A stretch of DNA of 46,854 nucleotides from Accumulibacter sp. (GCA_031280565.1 JAITGN010000043.1:1-46854), one strand, 5' to 3'. Positions 37,000 through 45,311 are shown, numbered from the stretch's first letter. Notes: generated by a model not told the origin, from the letters alone. A program made the numbers and translations.

Positions 37000-37209
37000 G
37001 TTTTACGGAGGAATGCGGGCCATCCGCGTTGCCGTAATGGTAATGGCCGCGCGATAGCTTGAGCGCAGTCATACATTTCAGGCTGGCACTTGGGGCGGAA
37101 AAAAGCGGGTCAGGGGGCAGGGGCCAAGGGCGATTGGCATGCTGCGTGAGTGAAAAGGATCGAAATTGTTTCAGCCACGCCGCTTTTCGAAATCCTTCAG
37201 CAAGAAATT
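37000..37209. other. intergenic sequence after the efflux operon, nothing recognised
   Basis: I see no coding frame, tRNA or clear terminator here. It leads into the hairpin cluster at 37210. Confidence 0.5.
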
Positions 37210-37361
37210 AGCGACAGCCCGGAAGGCGCTGTCGCTCTAACATCATTGGGAAGGGGTTTGCATCCCCTTGCCAATGGCTACGGTCGAAACCCCGGCCTTC
37301 AGGCCGGGGTTCCAACCTCCGCACCGCCCTGAAGGGCGGAGTTTCAAACCGGAGTTAGTTT
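37210..37361 (+). mobile_element. cluster of four hairpins, possible IS200/IS605-type relic or structured RNA
   Basis: Four stems follow one another. They are AGCGACAG/CTGTCGCT (37210-37236), CATTGG-g-AAGGGG/CCCCTT-g-CCAATG (37244-37276), AACCCCGGCC-TTCA-GGCCGGGGTT (37288-37311) and CCGCCC-TGAA-GGGCGG (37324-37339). The last two are inverted copies of one unit (GAAAC..C..CC-TTCA-GG) also found in the amgK-murU gap. No transposase or TnpB gene is near. Dense imperfect stems of this kind are seen at ends of IS200/IS605 elements and in their guide RNAs, and in REP doublets. The assignment is inference. Confidence 0.4.
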
Positions 37362-37625
37362 TACGATGAAATCGACAAGCGCCTGTACGCCTTCGAGCGG
37401 CACTGCGTTGTAGGTCGATGCGCGCATGCCGCCGACTGTACGATGACCGCGGATCTGCAACAACCCGCACGCTTCGTGCGGAGGCGGCGAATTCATCATC
37501 GAGGGTTTTGTCTTTCAGGTGGAAGACAATGTTCGTCAATGAACGGTTTTCGCGCGGGTCCGTTTTTCAATTTCCACGGGGCCGCCTTTCGATTTGAGAT
37601 ATTTGAAAACCAGTCCCGCCATAAA
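37344..37625 (-). pseudogene. serC: decayed fragment of phosphoserine aminotransferase
   Basis: Three minus-strand frames read consecutive parts of the SerC C-terminus. The first is FMAGLVFKYLKSKGG...IEKRTRAK (from 37625 to a stop at 37536). The second is [17 protein letters not shown]. The third, after another shift, is [17 protein letters not shown] then [17 protein letters not shown] (to 37359). The first two thirds of the gene are missing, and the residues between the first and second parts are deleted. The final codons run into the dispersed hairpin element (unit C). SerC acts in serine and pyridoxal-phosphate synthesis. A working copy, if any, must be elsewhere. Confidence 0.8.
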
Positions 37626-37688
37626 ATGTTCGATAGGCAGACGGCTGAAACGACCGCCAAAAACCACGATCCCAAAAAGCAAGGACGA

Positions 37689-38069
37689 TCAGGCCATCTG
37701 CGTTGGCGTCGAATCCTCTTTTTTGACAACGCGATTTTTCGCGTCGACAATGATGATGACCGGTTTATGCGCGGCTATTTCCTTTTCATCGTAACTGGCG
37801 AAGCTCGCGATGATCAGGAGATCGCCCGGCATGGCGCGGCGGGCTGCCGAGCCATTGATCGAGATGATTCCCGATCCGCGTTCCGCGCGGATTGCGTAAG
37901 TGGAAAAGCGCTCGCCATTGGTGACATTCCAGATGTCGATCCGTTCGTTTTCGACGATATTGGAAGCTTCCAGCAAGTTTTCATCAATGGCGCAGGATCC
38001 CTCATAATTCAGGTCGGCATGCGTTGTTGTCACACGGTGCAGTTTTGACTTCAGCATTGTTCGTTGCAT
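37689..38069 (-). CDS. panD: aspartate 1-decarboxylase
   Basis: PanD makes beta-alanine from aspartate for pantothenate. It is made as a proenzyme that cleaves itself between Gly24 and Ser25 to form the pyruvoyl group. Here YEGSCAID places that Gly-Ser pair at exactly 24-25. The 126 residues include [14 protein letters not shown] and [16 protein letters not shown]. It lies downstream of panB-panC on the same strand, 64 bases after panC, so all three pantothenate genes are together. Confidence 0.96.
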   Translation of the reverse strand: MQRTMLKSKLHRVTTTHADLNYEGSCAIDENLLEASNIVENERIDIWNVTNGERFSTYAIRAERGSGIISINGSAARRAMPGDLLIIASFASYDEKEIAAHKPVIIIVDAKNRVVKKEDSTPTQMA

Positions 38070-38133
38070 GATGATTCAGTATCTCGAAAAGTGAAAAAAT
38101 GAAAAGGAATCTGGAATCGCCGGCATGGCAGGA

Positions 38134-38976
38134 TCAGTTTCCGGTGCGAAGCTCAAGATTGTCGATCAACCTGGGTATCCCCAGGCGGCTGGCGCCCAAA
38201 ACGACCAATCCGGCTGTGTCCGGCTCAGGAATTTGCAAGTCGGACTGCTGGCGGATCGCAATGTAATCGGTTTTCCACCCGTGCTGGTCAAGCTCGGCTG
38301 CAGCATCGCGCTCCAGTTTCGAAAAAGCTGTCTCGCCGCGCAATACCGCGTCGCGCACCTGTTCGAGTACGCGATGAAGCCGCGGCGCTTCGGCGCGCTC
38401 TTCAGGAGTCAAGAACGCGTTGCGTGAAGAAAGCGCCAGACCGTCGTCGTCGCGAACAGTCTCATTTCCGACGATCTCAACGGGAAGCGCCAATTGGCGT
38501 GTCATGTTCCGCAAAATCATCAACTGCTGGTAATCCTTTTTTCCGAATAGCGCTACTTGCGGCTGGACGATGTTGAACAGTTTGAGCACGACGGTTGCTA
38601 CGCCGCGGAAATGGCTGGGCCGAAAACGGCCTTCAAGCTGATTCTGAATGCCGGGCAAGTCGACGTAATAAGTTTGGGCTTCTGGATAAAGATCGTGATT
38701 GTCGGGGGCAAACAGAAAATCGACACCGGCGTCATTGAGTTTTTTGCAATCCTCCTCGAAGGTGCGGGGATAACTGTTGAAATCTTCATTCGGGCCAAAT
38801 TGCAGGGGATTTACGAAGATGCTGGCAACGACCGTATCGCCATGCGAGCGCGCCTGTTTCATCAAGGCGATGTGTCCCACATGAAGGTTTCCCATCGTCG
38901 GGACAAAAACGACCCGTTTCCGGCTTTTCAGAATGGCGCGCATTTCGCAGGGTGTCGCGTGGATCCGCATGGTCAT
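38134..38976 (-). CDS. panC: pantothenate synthetase
   Basis: PanC joins pantoate and beta-alanine using ATP through a pantoyl-adenylate. The nucleotidyltransferase signature [12 protein letters not shown] is near residue 30, followed by [40 protein letters not shown] and [15 protein letters not shown]. The ATG at 38976 is preferred because GAGACGA precedes it, it follows the panB stop by 11 bases, and it gives the usual 280-residue length. It is cotranscribed with panB. Confidence 0.96.
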   Translation of the reverse strand: MTMRIHATPCEMRAILKSRKRVVFVPTMGNLHVGHIALMKQARSHGDTVVASIFVNPLQFGPNEDFNSYPRTFEEDCKKLNDAGVDFLFAPDNHDLYPEAQTYYVDLPGIQNQLEGRFRPSHFRGVATVVLKLFNIVQPQVALFGKKDYQQLMILRNMTRQLALPVEIVGNETVRDDDGLALSSRNAFLTPEERAEAPRLHRVLEQVRDAVLRGETAFSKLERDAAAELDQHGWKTDYIAIRQQSDLQIPEPDTAGLVVLGASRLGIPRLIDNLELRTGN

Positions 38977-38987
38977 TCGTCTCGATC

Positions 38988-39800
38988 TCAATAACAGTGT
39001 TCGGGAGCGGGGAACGAGCCATCCTTGACAGCGGCTACATAGGCCGAAATGGCGGCGAGGATGTCAGCGTGCCCTTCCATGAAATTTTTGACGAATTTTG
39101 CTTTCTTGCCCGGGTAAATATTAAGCATATCATGCAGCACGAGAACCTGTCCGGAACAGGCCGGGCCGGCGCCGATGCCAATTGTCGGGATTGAAAGTTT
39201 TTTCGTTACTGTCTCGGCCAGCGCCGAAGGAATGGCCTCGAGAACGATTAATGCCGCCCCCGCGTCCTCCTGGGCCTGGGCGTCGGCAAGCAGTTGTTGC
39301 GCTGCCGCGTCGTTTTTCCCCTGGACGCGGAATCCGCCCAACTGATGAACCGACTGCGGCGTCAGGCCGATGTGGGCGCATACGGGAATTCCGCGCTCGA
39401 CGAGAAAACGCGTGGTTTCGGCCATGGTTACCCCGCCTTCGAGTTTGACCATCTGGGCGCCGGCGGCTAGCAGCGTAACCGCGTTGCGATAAGCCTGTCG
39501 CGGCGATTCCTGGAAAGTGCCAAAAGGCATATCGGCGATAACCAGCGGGCGGCCGCAGCCGCGAACGACGGCGCGGGTATGGTAGGCGATATCGTCAAGC
39601 GTGACCGGAAGGCTGGACGTATGTCCTTGTATGACATTCCCAAGCGAGTCGCCGATCAATACGGAATCAACTCCCGCGATTTCGCACACATGCGCGAAAC
39701 TCGCGTCGTAACATGTAAGCATGGCGATTTTTTCGCCAGAGACGCGCATCTTGCCCAGGTCGATGTGCGTCAGTTGGCGCGTGGAAGCTTGAGCAGACAT
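38988..39800 (-). CDS. panB: 3-methyl-2-oxobutanoate hydroxymethyltransferase
   Basis: PanB makes ketopantoate from 2-oxoisovalerate and methylene-THF, the first committed step to pantothenate. The 270-residue TIM barrel shows [11 protein letters not shown], the metal-site loop [40 protein letters not shown] and [15 protein letters not shown] with DMLN. A strong GGGGGA ribosome binding site precedes the ATG. It starts two bases after the deoxynucleoside kinase stop. Confidence 0.97.
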   Translation of the reverse strand: MSAQASTRQLTHIDLGKMRVSGEKIAMLTCYDASFAHVCEIAGVDSVLIGDSLGNVIQGHTSSLPVTLDDIAYHTRAVVRGCGRPLVIADMPFGTFQESPRQAYRNAVTLLAAGAQMVKLEGGVTMAETTRFLVERGIPVCAHIGLTPQSVHQLGGFRVQGKNDAAAQQLLADAQAQEDAGAALIVLEAIPSALAETVTKKLSIPTIGIGAGPACSGQVLVLHDMLNIYPGKKAKFVKNFMEGHADILAAISAYVAAVKDGSFPAPEHCY

Positions 39801-39802
39801 GG

Positions 39803-40459
39803 TTATCCCCCTTTGTTGAAATACTCACGGTGTCCGCGCATGGCGTCGATGTGTTGAACAAGGAGCCGGAAGTCTTCGTCATCTTCGGCAAAATTGAGAT
39901 TTTCCGAATTGACGATCATGACCGGCGACGCATTATAGCTGTGAAAAAGCTGAGTGTACTTCTCGCTGATGCGCATGATGTAATCGTCGGTGATTCCATG
40001 CTCGAATTCCATATTGCGTTTATGAACACGCGCGATCAACGTCTCGGGGCGTGCGTGCAGATAAATGACGATATCCGGCCGTATTGACGCCGCCTGCTGC
40101 GAAAGGCTGGCATAAATCTGACGATAGAGCCTGTACTCGTTTTCGTTCAGGGTCAGCTCCGCGAAAAGCGGATCCTTTTGCAGCAGATAGTCGTTGATGA
40201 CGGTACGCGAGAACAGGCCGGGCTGCGATAGTTCGCGCAACTGATCGATGCGCTGAAAAAGGAAAAAGAGCTGAGTCTGCAACGCGTAACGCGAGGAATT
40301 CCGGTAAAAACTGGACAGAAAAGGATTGATTTCCGGGCGTTCGAGAATCGGCTCCGCATCGAGGTGCTTTCCAAGACGTCGCGCGAGGCTCGTTTTCCCA
40401 ACGCCGATCGGCCCTTCGATGACGATATGCCGCGCGGATTCAAGAATTCCCTTTTTCAT
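39803..40459 (-). CDS. deoxynucleoside kinase (dGK/dCK family)
   Basis: This 218-residue cytoplasmic kinase phosphorylates salvage deoxynucleosides. It has a P-loop [17 protein letters not shown] at about residues 12-28, the [12 protein letters not shown] segment, [14 protein letters not shown], an ERS-like [14 protein letters not shown] segment and [17 protein letters not shown]. The substrate base cannot be told from sequence alone. It is first in a kinase-panB-panC transcript, the common betaproteobacterial order (often with folK upstream, not present here). A good promoter lies about 30-60 bases upstream. Confidence 0.92.
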   Translation of the reverse strand: MKKGILESARHIVIEGPIGVGKTSLARRLGKHLDAEPILERPEINPFLSSFYRNSSRYALQTQLFFLFQRIDQLRELSQPGLFSRTVINDYLLQKDPLFAELTLNENEYRLYRQIYASLSQQAASIRPDIVIYLHARPETLIARVHKRNMEFEHGITDDYIMRISEKYTQLFHSYNASPVMIVNSENLNFAEDDEDFRLLVQHIDAMRGHREYFNKGG

Positions 40460-41013
40460 CGATCATGTCCAGAACGGAGAAAACGGAAGGTATACATAGT
40501 CGTTCGGAGTAAGTCAAACTTTTATCGCGTTCAGAAAAATATTGCCAGATTCGAGGCGCTCCGGAATGCGGAGATGGCGTTAAAAAAACGCCTGGAGACT
40601 TTCGATAAGAACTGGTTTTGTCCGAAATAAAAAGACAAGAACCCTTGGAAATACTGGAGATTCTGGACTTCTTTGAATTGCTCTGACGCTATTTGCCCGT
40701 TGTGTGATGGATTACGACGTATCCCGGCATGTCATGCGAAAAAACGGAATGCAGCGGTGAAGAAGCGGAATCCATTCCGCCCGGAACAGGATGTGCGAAT
40801 CAAGTAAAAGCGGGGAATCGGTGTTTGTGTAACATGGCAATGGACGGGCCGCGCTGCCGGGAATGTCTATGATGCAAAGGGGCGCGACCGCTTTACTGCG
40901 AAAGTCCGAGCCGCAAAGGCCGGGTTATGGCGGAACAACGCGCTTTGCGCTCATCCCGCTCTGGCAAGCTTGCCATTCCGTCGATGCTGCCGCGTAAAAC
41001 CTATACTGCATAC
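40460..41013. other. long gap between the kinase and the cas module, no clear gene
   Basis: Apart from the kinase promoter no gene is convincing. One plus frame just upstream of cas2 (about 40855-40960) reads NVYDAKGRDRFTAKVRAAK and could be the worn end of a lost gene, but I cannot identify it. No repeated sequence with spacer-like regularity was seen, so there is no CRISPR array in this gap. Confidence 0.5.
40489..40517 (-). promoter_or_regulatory. sigma-70-like promoter of the kinase-panBC operon
   Basis: On the minus strand TTGACT (plus 40512-40517), a 17-base spacer and TATACC (plus 40489-40494) lie about 30 bases before the kinase ATG. Confidence 0.65.
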
Positions 41014-41298
41014 ATGTCCGATCCTGTTCGTTCTCTTTATCTCGTGTGTTACGACATCGCCGATCCCCGGCGGCTTCATCGGGTGCATAAATTCCTGATG
41101 GGCTACAAGGCGGGCGGGCAGAAATCGTTTTTCGAATGCTGGTTGACGGCGGGTGAACTGGCGCAAGTGCGTCGAGGGTTGCTGGAACGGATGAATGTGG
41201 ATGAAGACCGTGCCCATATTTTCCAACTCGATCCGCGCCAGCGAAGCCAGCGCTTCGGCGTGGCCGCCCCTGTGCCGGAATTTTTCGTCATTCTTTGA
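41014..41298 (+). CDS. cas2: CRISPR-associated endoribonuclease-fold protein Cas2 (first copy)
   Basis: Cas2 bridges two Cas1 dimers in the spacer-integration complex. The 94 residues show the ferredoxin-like fold, with strand one YLVCYDIADPRRLHRVHKFL carrying the conserved Asp14, then KSFFECWLTAGELAQVRRGL and the C-terminal strand RFGVAAPVPEFFVIL. The ATG at 41014 gives the family start. Longer reading frames upstream add an unrelated basic peptide. The stop lies 11 bases before the cas1 ATG. Confidence 0.9.
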   Translation: MSDPVRSLYLVCYDIADPRRLHRVHKFLMGYKAGGQKSFFECWLTAGELAQVRRGLLERMNVDEDRAHIFQLDPRQRSQRFGVAAPVPEFFVIL

Positions 41299-41309
41299 GG
41301 GAAAGGCAG

Positions 41310-42263
41310 ATGACCAGCCTGTACGTTGATCGCAAGAACGTGGAGCTTCGCGCCGATGGCGAAGCGCTGGTGTTCTACGAAAACGGAGAGCGGGTCGGCA
41401 CGGTGCCGCTGACCCCGCTTTCGCGTATTTTCCTGCGCGGTGACATTAAGCTGTCGGCGACGCTGCTTGGCAAACTGGGAGAGCATGGAATCGGGGTCGT
41501 CGTGCTCTCGGGGCGAAAACACACCCCAAGCCTGTTGCTGGGCCGTCCTCACAACGATGCGTCGCGGCGTGTAAAGCAATATAAACTTTCGCTCAACAGC
41601 GAATATTGCCTGAAGTTCTCACGCGCCATCGTGGCGGCCAAAATCTCGGGACAGCTTGCTTTCGTCCGCGAGCGGAAATCGGCCCAGCCCATGCACCGCT
41701 ATCCCTTGTCCATAGGTGAAAGACGGTTGGAGAGTGCGCTGGAACAAATCGACACCCAGAAAAACATCGCCGCGCTGCGCGGCTTGGAGGGGGCGGCGGC
41801 GGCCAGTTATTTTCAGACAATGGCCGAAATGTTGCCGGAAAAACTCGGGTTTCATCAACGCAATCGCCGTCCGCCGCGCGATCCGGTCAACGCCGCGCTG
41901 TCGCTCACCTATACGCTGCTGCAAAGCGAAGCGACATTGGCAATCTATGGAGCGGGCCTGGATCCTTTCATCGGGTTTTACCATGCCCTGGATTTCGGGC
42001 GTGAGTCGCTCGCCTGCGATCTGATGGAGGCGCTGCGTCCACAGGCGGATCGTTTCGTATTGAAGATGTTCCGCGAAGAAGTATTGACGGCCGGCGATTT
42101 TTCCAGGAGCGATGCTGGCTGCATGTTGGGCAAGGCTGGACGCGGACGCTATTACAAGGCTTATGAAGCGTATGCCGAACACTTCCGGTGCGAGCTGGAA
42201 AATGCTGTGGCAGACGTTGCTTCCGCCATCGGTGACATGTCCGCGACGGATGAGACAGCATGA
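41310..42263 (+). CDS. cas1: CRISPR-associated integrase Cas1
   Basis: Cas1 is the metal-dependent integrase that inserts new spacers at the leader end of an array. The 317 residues have the N-terminal beta domain (LYVDRKNVELRADGEALVFY) and the helical catalytic domain. Family motifs are LRGLEGAAAASYF with Glu160, RPPRDPVNAALSLTYTLL, the GFYHALDFGRESLACDLMEA loop with His225, and Asp237/Glu240. The active site therefore appears intact. The ATG at 41310 follows GAGGGAAAGG. It is flanked by two cas2 genes, overlapping the second one as ATGA. No effector or processing gene is beside it. Confidence 0.95.
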   Translation: MTSLYVDRKNVELRADGEALVFYENGERVGTVPLTPLSRIFLRGDIKLSATLLGKLGEHGIGVVVLSGRKHTPSLLLGRPHNDASRRVKQYKLSLNSEYCLKFSRAIVAAKISGQLAFVRERKSAQPMHRYPLSIGERRLESALEQIDTQKNIAALRGLEGAAAASYFQTMAEMLPEKLGFHQRNRRPPRDPVNAALSLTYTLLQSEATLAIYGAGLDPFIGFYHALDFGRESLACDLMEALRPQADRFVLKMFREEVLTAGDFSRSDAGCMLGKAGRGRYYKAYEAYAEHFRCELENAVADVASAIGDMSATDETA

Positions 42264-42607
42264 AAAGCTGGCTCATTGGCTACGACATTACTTCGCCGCG
42301 ACGCCTTGCGCGCGTGCATCGCGCCCTGGTCAATCGCGCCACGCCTATCGAATACAGCGTCTTTTTGTTTTGTGGTACTGAAAACAGGCTGAAAGAATGC
42401 CTGCAAACGGTACTCGCCTTGCTTGATCAGAAGGCGGACGACGTGCGCTGCTATCCGCTCCCGCATCGCGGCTTTCAGGAAAGAATCGGACGCGCCGCGT
42501 TGCCGGAAGGCATACAGTGGACCGCCTTGCCGGCAGGATTGATGACAATCAGGGGACGCGACGCGGAATATACTGAAGATGACTGCAATGTTGACGAATG
42601 GGAGTAG
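42260..42607 (+). CDS. cas2: second Cas2-like protein
   Basis: This 115-residue protein has the Cas2 start WLIGYDITSPRRLARVHRAL (Asp9 in the usual YDI position). It continues with EYSVFLFCGTENRLKECLQTV and DDVRCYPLPHRG, matching strands 2-4 of the fold, and then a C-terminal extension ending in an acidic tail. It differs clearly from the first copy, so it is not a recent duplication. Its start overlaps the cas1 stop (ATGA), so it must be translated with Cas1. A Cas1 with two unlike Cas2 partners might use only one, or a mixed dimer. Confidence 0.85.
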   Translation: MKSWLIGYDITSPRRLARVHRALVNRATPIEYSVFLFCGTENRLKECLQTVLALLDQKADDVRCYPLPHRGFQERIGRAALPEGIQWTALPAGLMTIRGRDAEYTEDDCNVDEWE

Positions 42608-43043
42608 GTCATAAATATCCTTCGACAAGCCCAGAATGAGTGGTGGAAAAATGGGGCATTATTTCGAAAAACATCAAAATATTCCCGAATCGTTACGATG
42701 AATATACCTTCATTTCTGGTTTTCTGAATTATTTTTCGTTGTAAACGGGCGCAATGTGAATATAGACACACGTTTTAAAGCAATTTTATAGAGAAAAATA
42801 GGCGAAATATAACTATTTTTTAGAAAATAACTAACGTTTTCAAAGGATTTTATATTCAATTTATAGATAAAACAGTTAGAAAACGTACTTTTATATTTTT
42901 GAGATGGCGCGCGCGTTTTTGGCCGTATTGGCGCTCAAGGATGTTTTGGAGTAAGCGCGTGGCGAGGAGGAGGCTTGTGGCGCGCCTCCGCCGTTTCGTT
43001 TTCCGGAGGTTTCCGGTAGCAAACCGGCACGGCGGCGCGTGAG
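42608..43043. other. AT-rich gap after the cas module
   Basis: There is no gene. A degenerate copy of the intergenic palindrome family (42618-42643) is followed by about 250 very AT-rich bases. In these, CGTTTT(A/C)AA(A/G)..ATTTTATA occurs twice (42771-42790 and 42835-42853) and CAATTT(T)ATAGA(G/T)A twice. The last 140 bases before hldC are GC-rich with a GGAGGC/GCCTCC stem. The AT-rich part could be a fossil leader, but no CRISPR repeat is present. Confidence 0.6.
42618..42643. repeat. degenerate intergenic repeat copy next to cas2
   Basis: TCCTTCGACAAGCCCAGAAT then GAGTGG is the reverse complement of the CCGTTCATCCTGAGCTTG/TCGAAGGA word of the 5330-6442 block, with about four differences. 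Confidence 0.7.
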
Positions 43044-43538
43044 TCAGAGACCGCGAATTTTTTCCAGAAGGGCGGTTGTCGATTTTTGGTGGATGAAGGG
43101 AATCGAAACGGTTTTTCCGCCCCATCCGGCGACTTCGCGGTGGCCGGTGATTTTTTCGACAGGCCAGTCGCCGCCTTTGACCAGGATGTCCGGCCGGGTT
43201 TCGAAGATGCGCGTGATCGGCGTATCTTCGCCGAACCAGGTGACCCGCGTGACGCATTCGAGCGCGGCGATGACGGCCAGCCGGTCGTCCAGCGTATTGA
43301 CCGGGCGGTCGTCCCCCTTACCCAAACGCTTTACAGAGGCGTCGGTGTTGAGGGCGACGATTAGTGAGGCGCCAAGCAAGCGGGCTTGCGCGAGAAGCGT
43401 TACATGGCCGCGATGCAGGATGTCGAAACAGCCGTTCGTAAAGACCAGTGGCCGGGGTAGTCCGGATATCTGGCGGACAAGCGCATCCGGCGCGACGATT
43501 TTCGATTCAAAGTCCGGTGCTGCGAACGGCGCGTTCAT
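43044..43538 (-). CDS. hldC: D-glycero-beta-D-manno-heptose 1-phosphate adenylyltransferase
   Basis: This enzyme activates heptose-1-phosphate to ADP-heptose for the LPS inner core. It is the stand-alone equivalent of the C-terminal half of HldE (also called RfaE2). The 164 residues contain the cytidylyltransferase-like signature FTNGCFDILHRGHV, VALNTDASVKRLGKG, RLAVIAALECVTRV and the ILVKGGDWPVEKITG segment. The kinase half must be encoded elsewhere. It is 18 bases downstream of dolP. Confidence 0.94.
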   Translation of the reverse strand: MNAPFAAPDFESKIVAPDALVRQISGLPRPLVFTNGCFDILHRGHVTLLAQARLLGASLIVALNTDASVKRLGKGDDRPVNTLDDRLAVIAALECVTRVTWFGEDTPITRIFETRPDILVKGGDWPVEKITGHREVAGWGGKTVSIPFIHQKSTTALLEKIRGL

Positions 43539-43556
43539 CGGCGTTTTCAGGAAAAA

Positions 43557-44234
43557 TCAGGGCGTTCCATCCGTTTGGTCTCCGCTGGAGGCTGAGGGGG
43601 CGGAATTTCTGGATTTGTCGTCATCCTGTGTCATCTTGTCGAGTTCTTTCGCTTTTCCGGGCGTGACGATTTCAAAAAGATTGACGACTTTTTTGACCCC
43701 CGCGGTCGTGCGCGCCACATTGATTGCCGCTTCGGCTTCTTCGCTTGTCACAATGCCGAGCAGAAAGGCGACTTTCGCTTCCGTGACGACCTTTACGTGA
43801 ACCGGGCTGAATTTTTTGCTGTCGAGCGAGCGGCTTTTTATCTTCGAGGTGATGAAAGCGTCATTGCTTCGCTCGGGGAAGGTGGATGGCGGACTGACAG
43901 CAAGCTCGTTATAGACGCCAAGGACATTCGGTATTCCCATGACGAGGGTCGCGGCCTGATAACGGATTTCCGGCGAGATCGCTTCACCGGAAATCAGTAC
44001 TTTGCGGTTGTAGCTCGTGAAATTGATGTGCGCTTTGTCGCCCAGTTTTTCATGCGCCTGGATTGATGCCTTCCATTCGATTGTTTCGTCTTCGGTTTGC
44101 GTGCCGACCGTCCGGCGGTCGACGGCGGCAAAGAGGCCGGTTGCTACACCGGTGGTGATGAGCGGAAAACAGCCTTGCAGGGTGGATGCGAGCAGGGCGG
44201 CGGCGAGCAGGGCGGCGAGTGGTTTTCCGTTCAT
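43557..44234 (-). CDS. dolP: dual BON-domain outer-membrane lipoprotein
   Basis: DolP (YraP) supports outer-membrane integrity and the BAM machine. The lipoprotein signal peptide ends in the lipobox LQGC (Cys22). [13 protein letters not shown] is the classic DolP segment before two BON domains (about 60-125 and 140-200, ending in VVNLFEIV). A Ser/Asp-rich tail of about 25 residues follows. The ATG at 44234, preceded by GGGAG, overlaps the gmhA stop. The order gmhA/diaA-dolP with yraN and rsmI nearby is the conserved proteobacterial cluster. Confidence 0.93.
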   Translation of the reverse strand: MNGKPLAALLAAALLASTLQGCFPLITTGVATGLFAAVDRRTVGTQTEDETIEWKASIQAHEKLGDKAHINFTSYNRKVLISGEAISPEIRYQAATLVMGIPNVLGVYNELAVSPPSTFPERSNDAFITSKIKSRSLDSKKFSPVHVKVVTEAKVAFLLGIVTSEEAEAAINVARTTAGVKKVVNLFEIVTPGKAKELDKMTQDDDKSRNSAPSASSGDQTDGTP

Positions 44235-44824
44235 TCGTTGACTCCCAGTAACAGACAATCGATAGCGTCGCACAGGCAGTGGATGCTTAGTAAGTGGATT
44301 TCCTGAATACGCGCGGTGCGTTCCGAGGGAACGCAGATGTGTATGTCGGAATCCCGCAGGATTTTTCCCGCCTTTCCTCCATCGCGGCCCGTCAAGGCGA
44401 CGACACTGAGTTCGTTTTCATGCGCGGCGTGGATGGCTTCGAGGATGTTTGGCGAATTCCCCGATGTGGATATCGCGAGCAGAACGTCGCCGGATTGACT
44501 CAGCGCGGAAATCTGACGGGCGAATACCGCATTGTAGGAATAATCGTTGGCAATGGCGGTCAGGATAGAAGTGTCGGTGGACAACGCGATGGCCGCCAGC
44601 CCGTGCCGTTCTTGCTCAAAACGCCCGACAAGCTCGGCGGCGAAGTGTTGCGCGTCCGCGGCTGACCCTCCGTTTCCGCATGCCAGGATTTTTCCGTTGT
44701 TTATCAACGCGGCGGCAAAGCATTCAGCCGCTTGCGCAATCGGCGCGGCGAGCATTTCAACGGCGTTCAGCTTGGCTTGGGCGCTATCCCTGAAGTGATT
44801 GCCGATACGTGAAATCAGATCCAT
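44231..44824 (-). CDS. gmhA: SIS-domain phosphoheptose isomerase/DiaA-type protein
   Basis: This is a 197-residue tetrameric SIS-domain protein. By position (yraN-here-dolP) it matches E. coli diaA, the DnaA-binding initiation factor. It keeps, however, the residues used by GmhA for catalysis: Glu64 in AAELVGRF and His177 in RIQEIHLL. E. coli DiaA lacks that Glu. Sugar-phosphate motifs [14 protein letters not shown] and AISTSGNS are intact. With hldC two genes downstream, sedoheptulose-7-phosphate isomerase activity for LPS heptose is likely, and a DiaA role cannot be excluded. Confidence 0.85.
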   Translation of the reverse strand: MDLISRIGNHFRDSAQAKLNAVEMLAAPIAQAAECFAAALINNGKILACGNGGSAADAQHFAAELVGRFEQERHGLAAIALSTDTSILTAIANDYSYNAVFARQISALSQSGDVLLAISTSGNSPNILEAIHAAHENELSVVALTGRDGGKAGKILRDSDIHICVPSERTARIQEIHLLSIHCLCDAIDCLLLGVNE

Positions 44825-44931
44825 ATTCGATCATGTCGAAAAACAATTAGTTTACACCGGGGCGTAAAAATCCTGAACAGGGCGCATGGAATGCGGAGTG
44901 ACATCTTTTTCGCGATTCCGGGTGGAAAAAG

Positions 44932-45276
44932 CTAGGCGGCGGAAAAAGCGTCCCGGATCCATTCTATGGAATTTTCATCAAGCGAATCGAGAACGACGCA
45001 GTCAAAACGGCAGGCGGATTCCGCGTTTCCGCGCGTTGTCAGGTAATGTTGGGCCGCGCGGACGATTTTCTTTTGTTTGGAAGGCGTGATGCTCGCCGCC
45101 GCGCCGCCGAACGCGCTGCTGTGGCGCAAGCGGACTTCGACGAATACGATGGTTTTCCCGTCTCTGCAAATGAGGTCGATTTCTCCATTGCGGCAACGAT
45201 AATTCCGTTCGAGAACGAAATGCGCGTGTTTTTCGAGGAAGCGCGCGGCCAGCCGTTCGGCGTTTTGGCCGCGCAT
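44932..45276 (-). CDS. yraN: YraN family (UPF0102) nuclease-fold protein
   Basis: YraN is a small protein with a restriction-endonuclease-like fold and unknown function. Residues follow the family pattern: GQNAERLAARFLEKHAHFVL, then NGEIDLICRDGKTIVFVEVR with the Glu/Asp/Glu active-site pattern, then GGAAASITPSKQKKIVRAAQ. The start at MRGQNAERL (45276) is preferred. It gives 114 residues and a 35-base divergent gap to rsmI, while the longer frame to 45348 would run into rsmI. Confidence 0.9.
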   Translation of the reverse strand: MRGQNAERLAARFLEKHAHFVLERNYRCRNGEIDLICRDGKTIVFVEVRLRHSSAFGGAAASITPSKQKKIVRAAQHYLTTRGNAESACRFDCVVLDSLDENSIEWIRDAFSAA

Positions 45277-45311
45277 GGCGTCGATGTTGGCTGTCAGGAT
45301 ATACTGTCCGA

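Noticed and set aside
37150..37332. 60-codon plus-strand frame through the hairpin cluster
   Set aside because: It spans several perfect stems, has no ribosome binding site and no recognisable protein character.
42608..43043. CRISPR leader and array downstream of the cas genes
   Set aside because: The sequence is AT-rich like a leader, but no repeat of 25-40 bases recurs at spacer distance.
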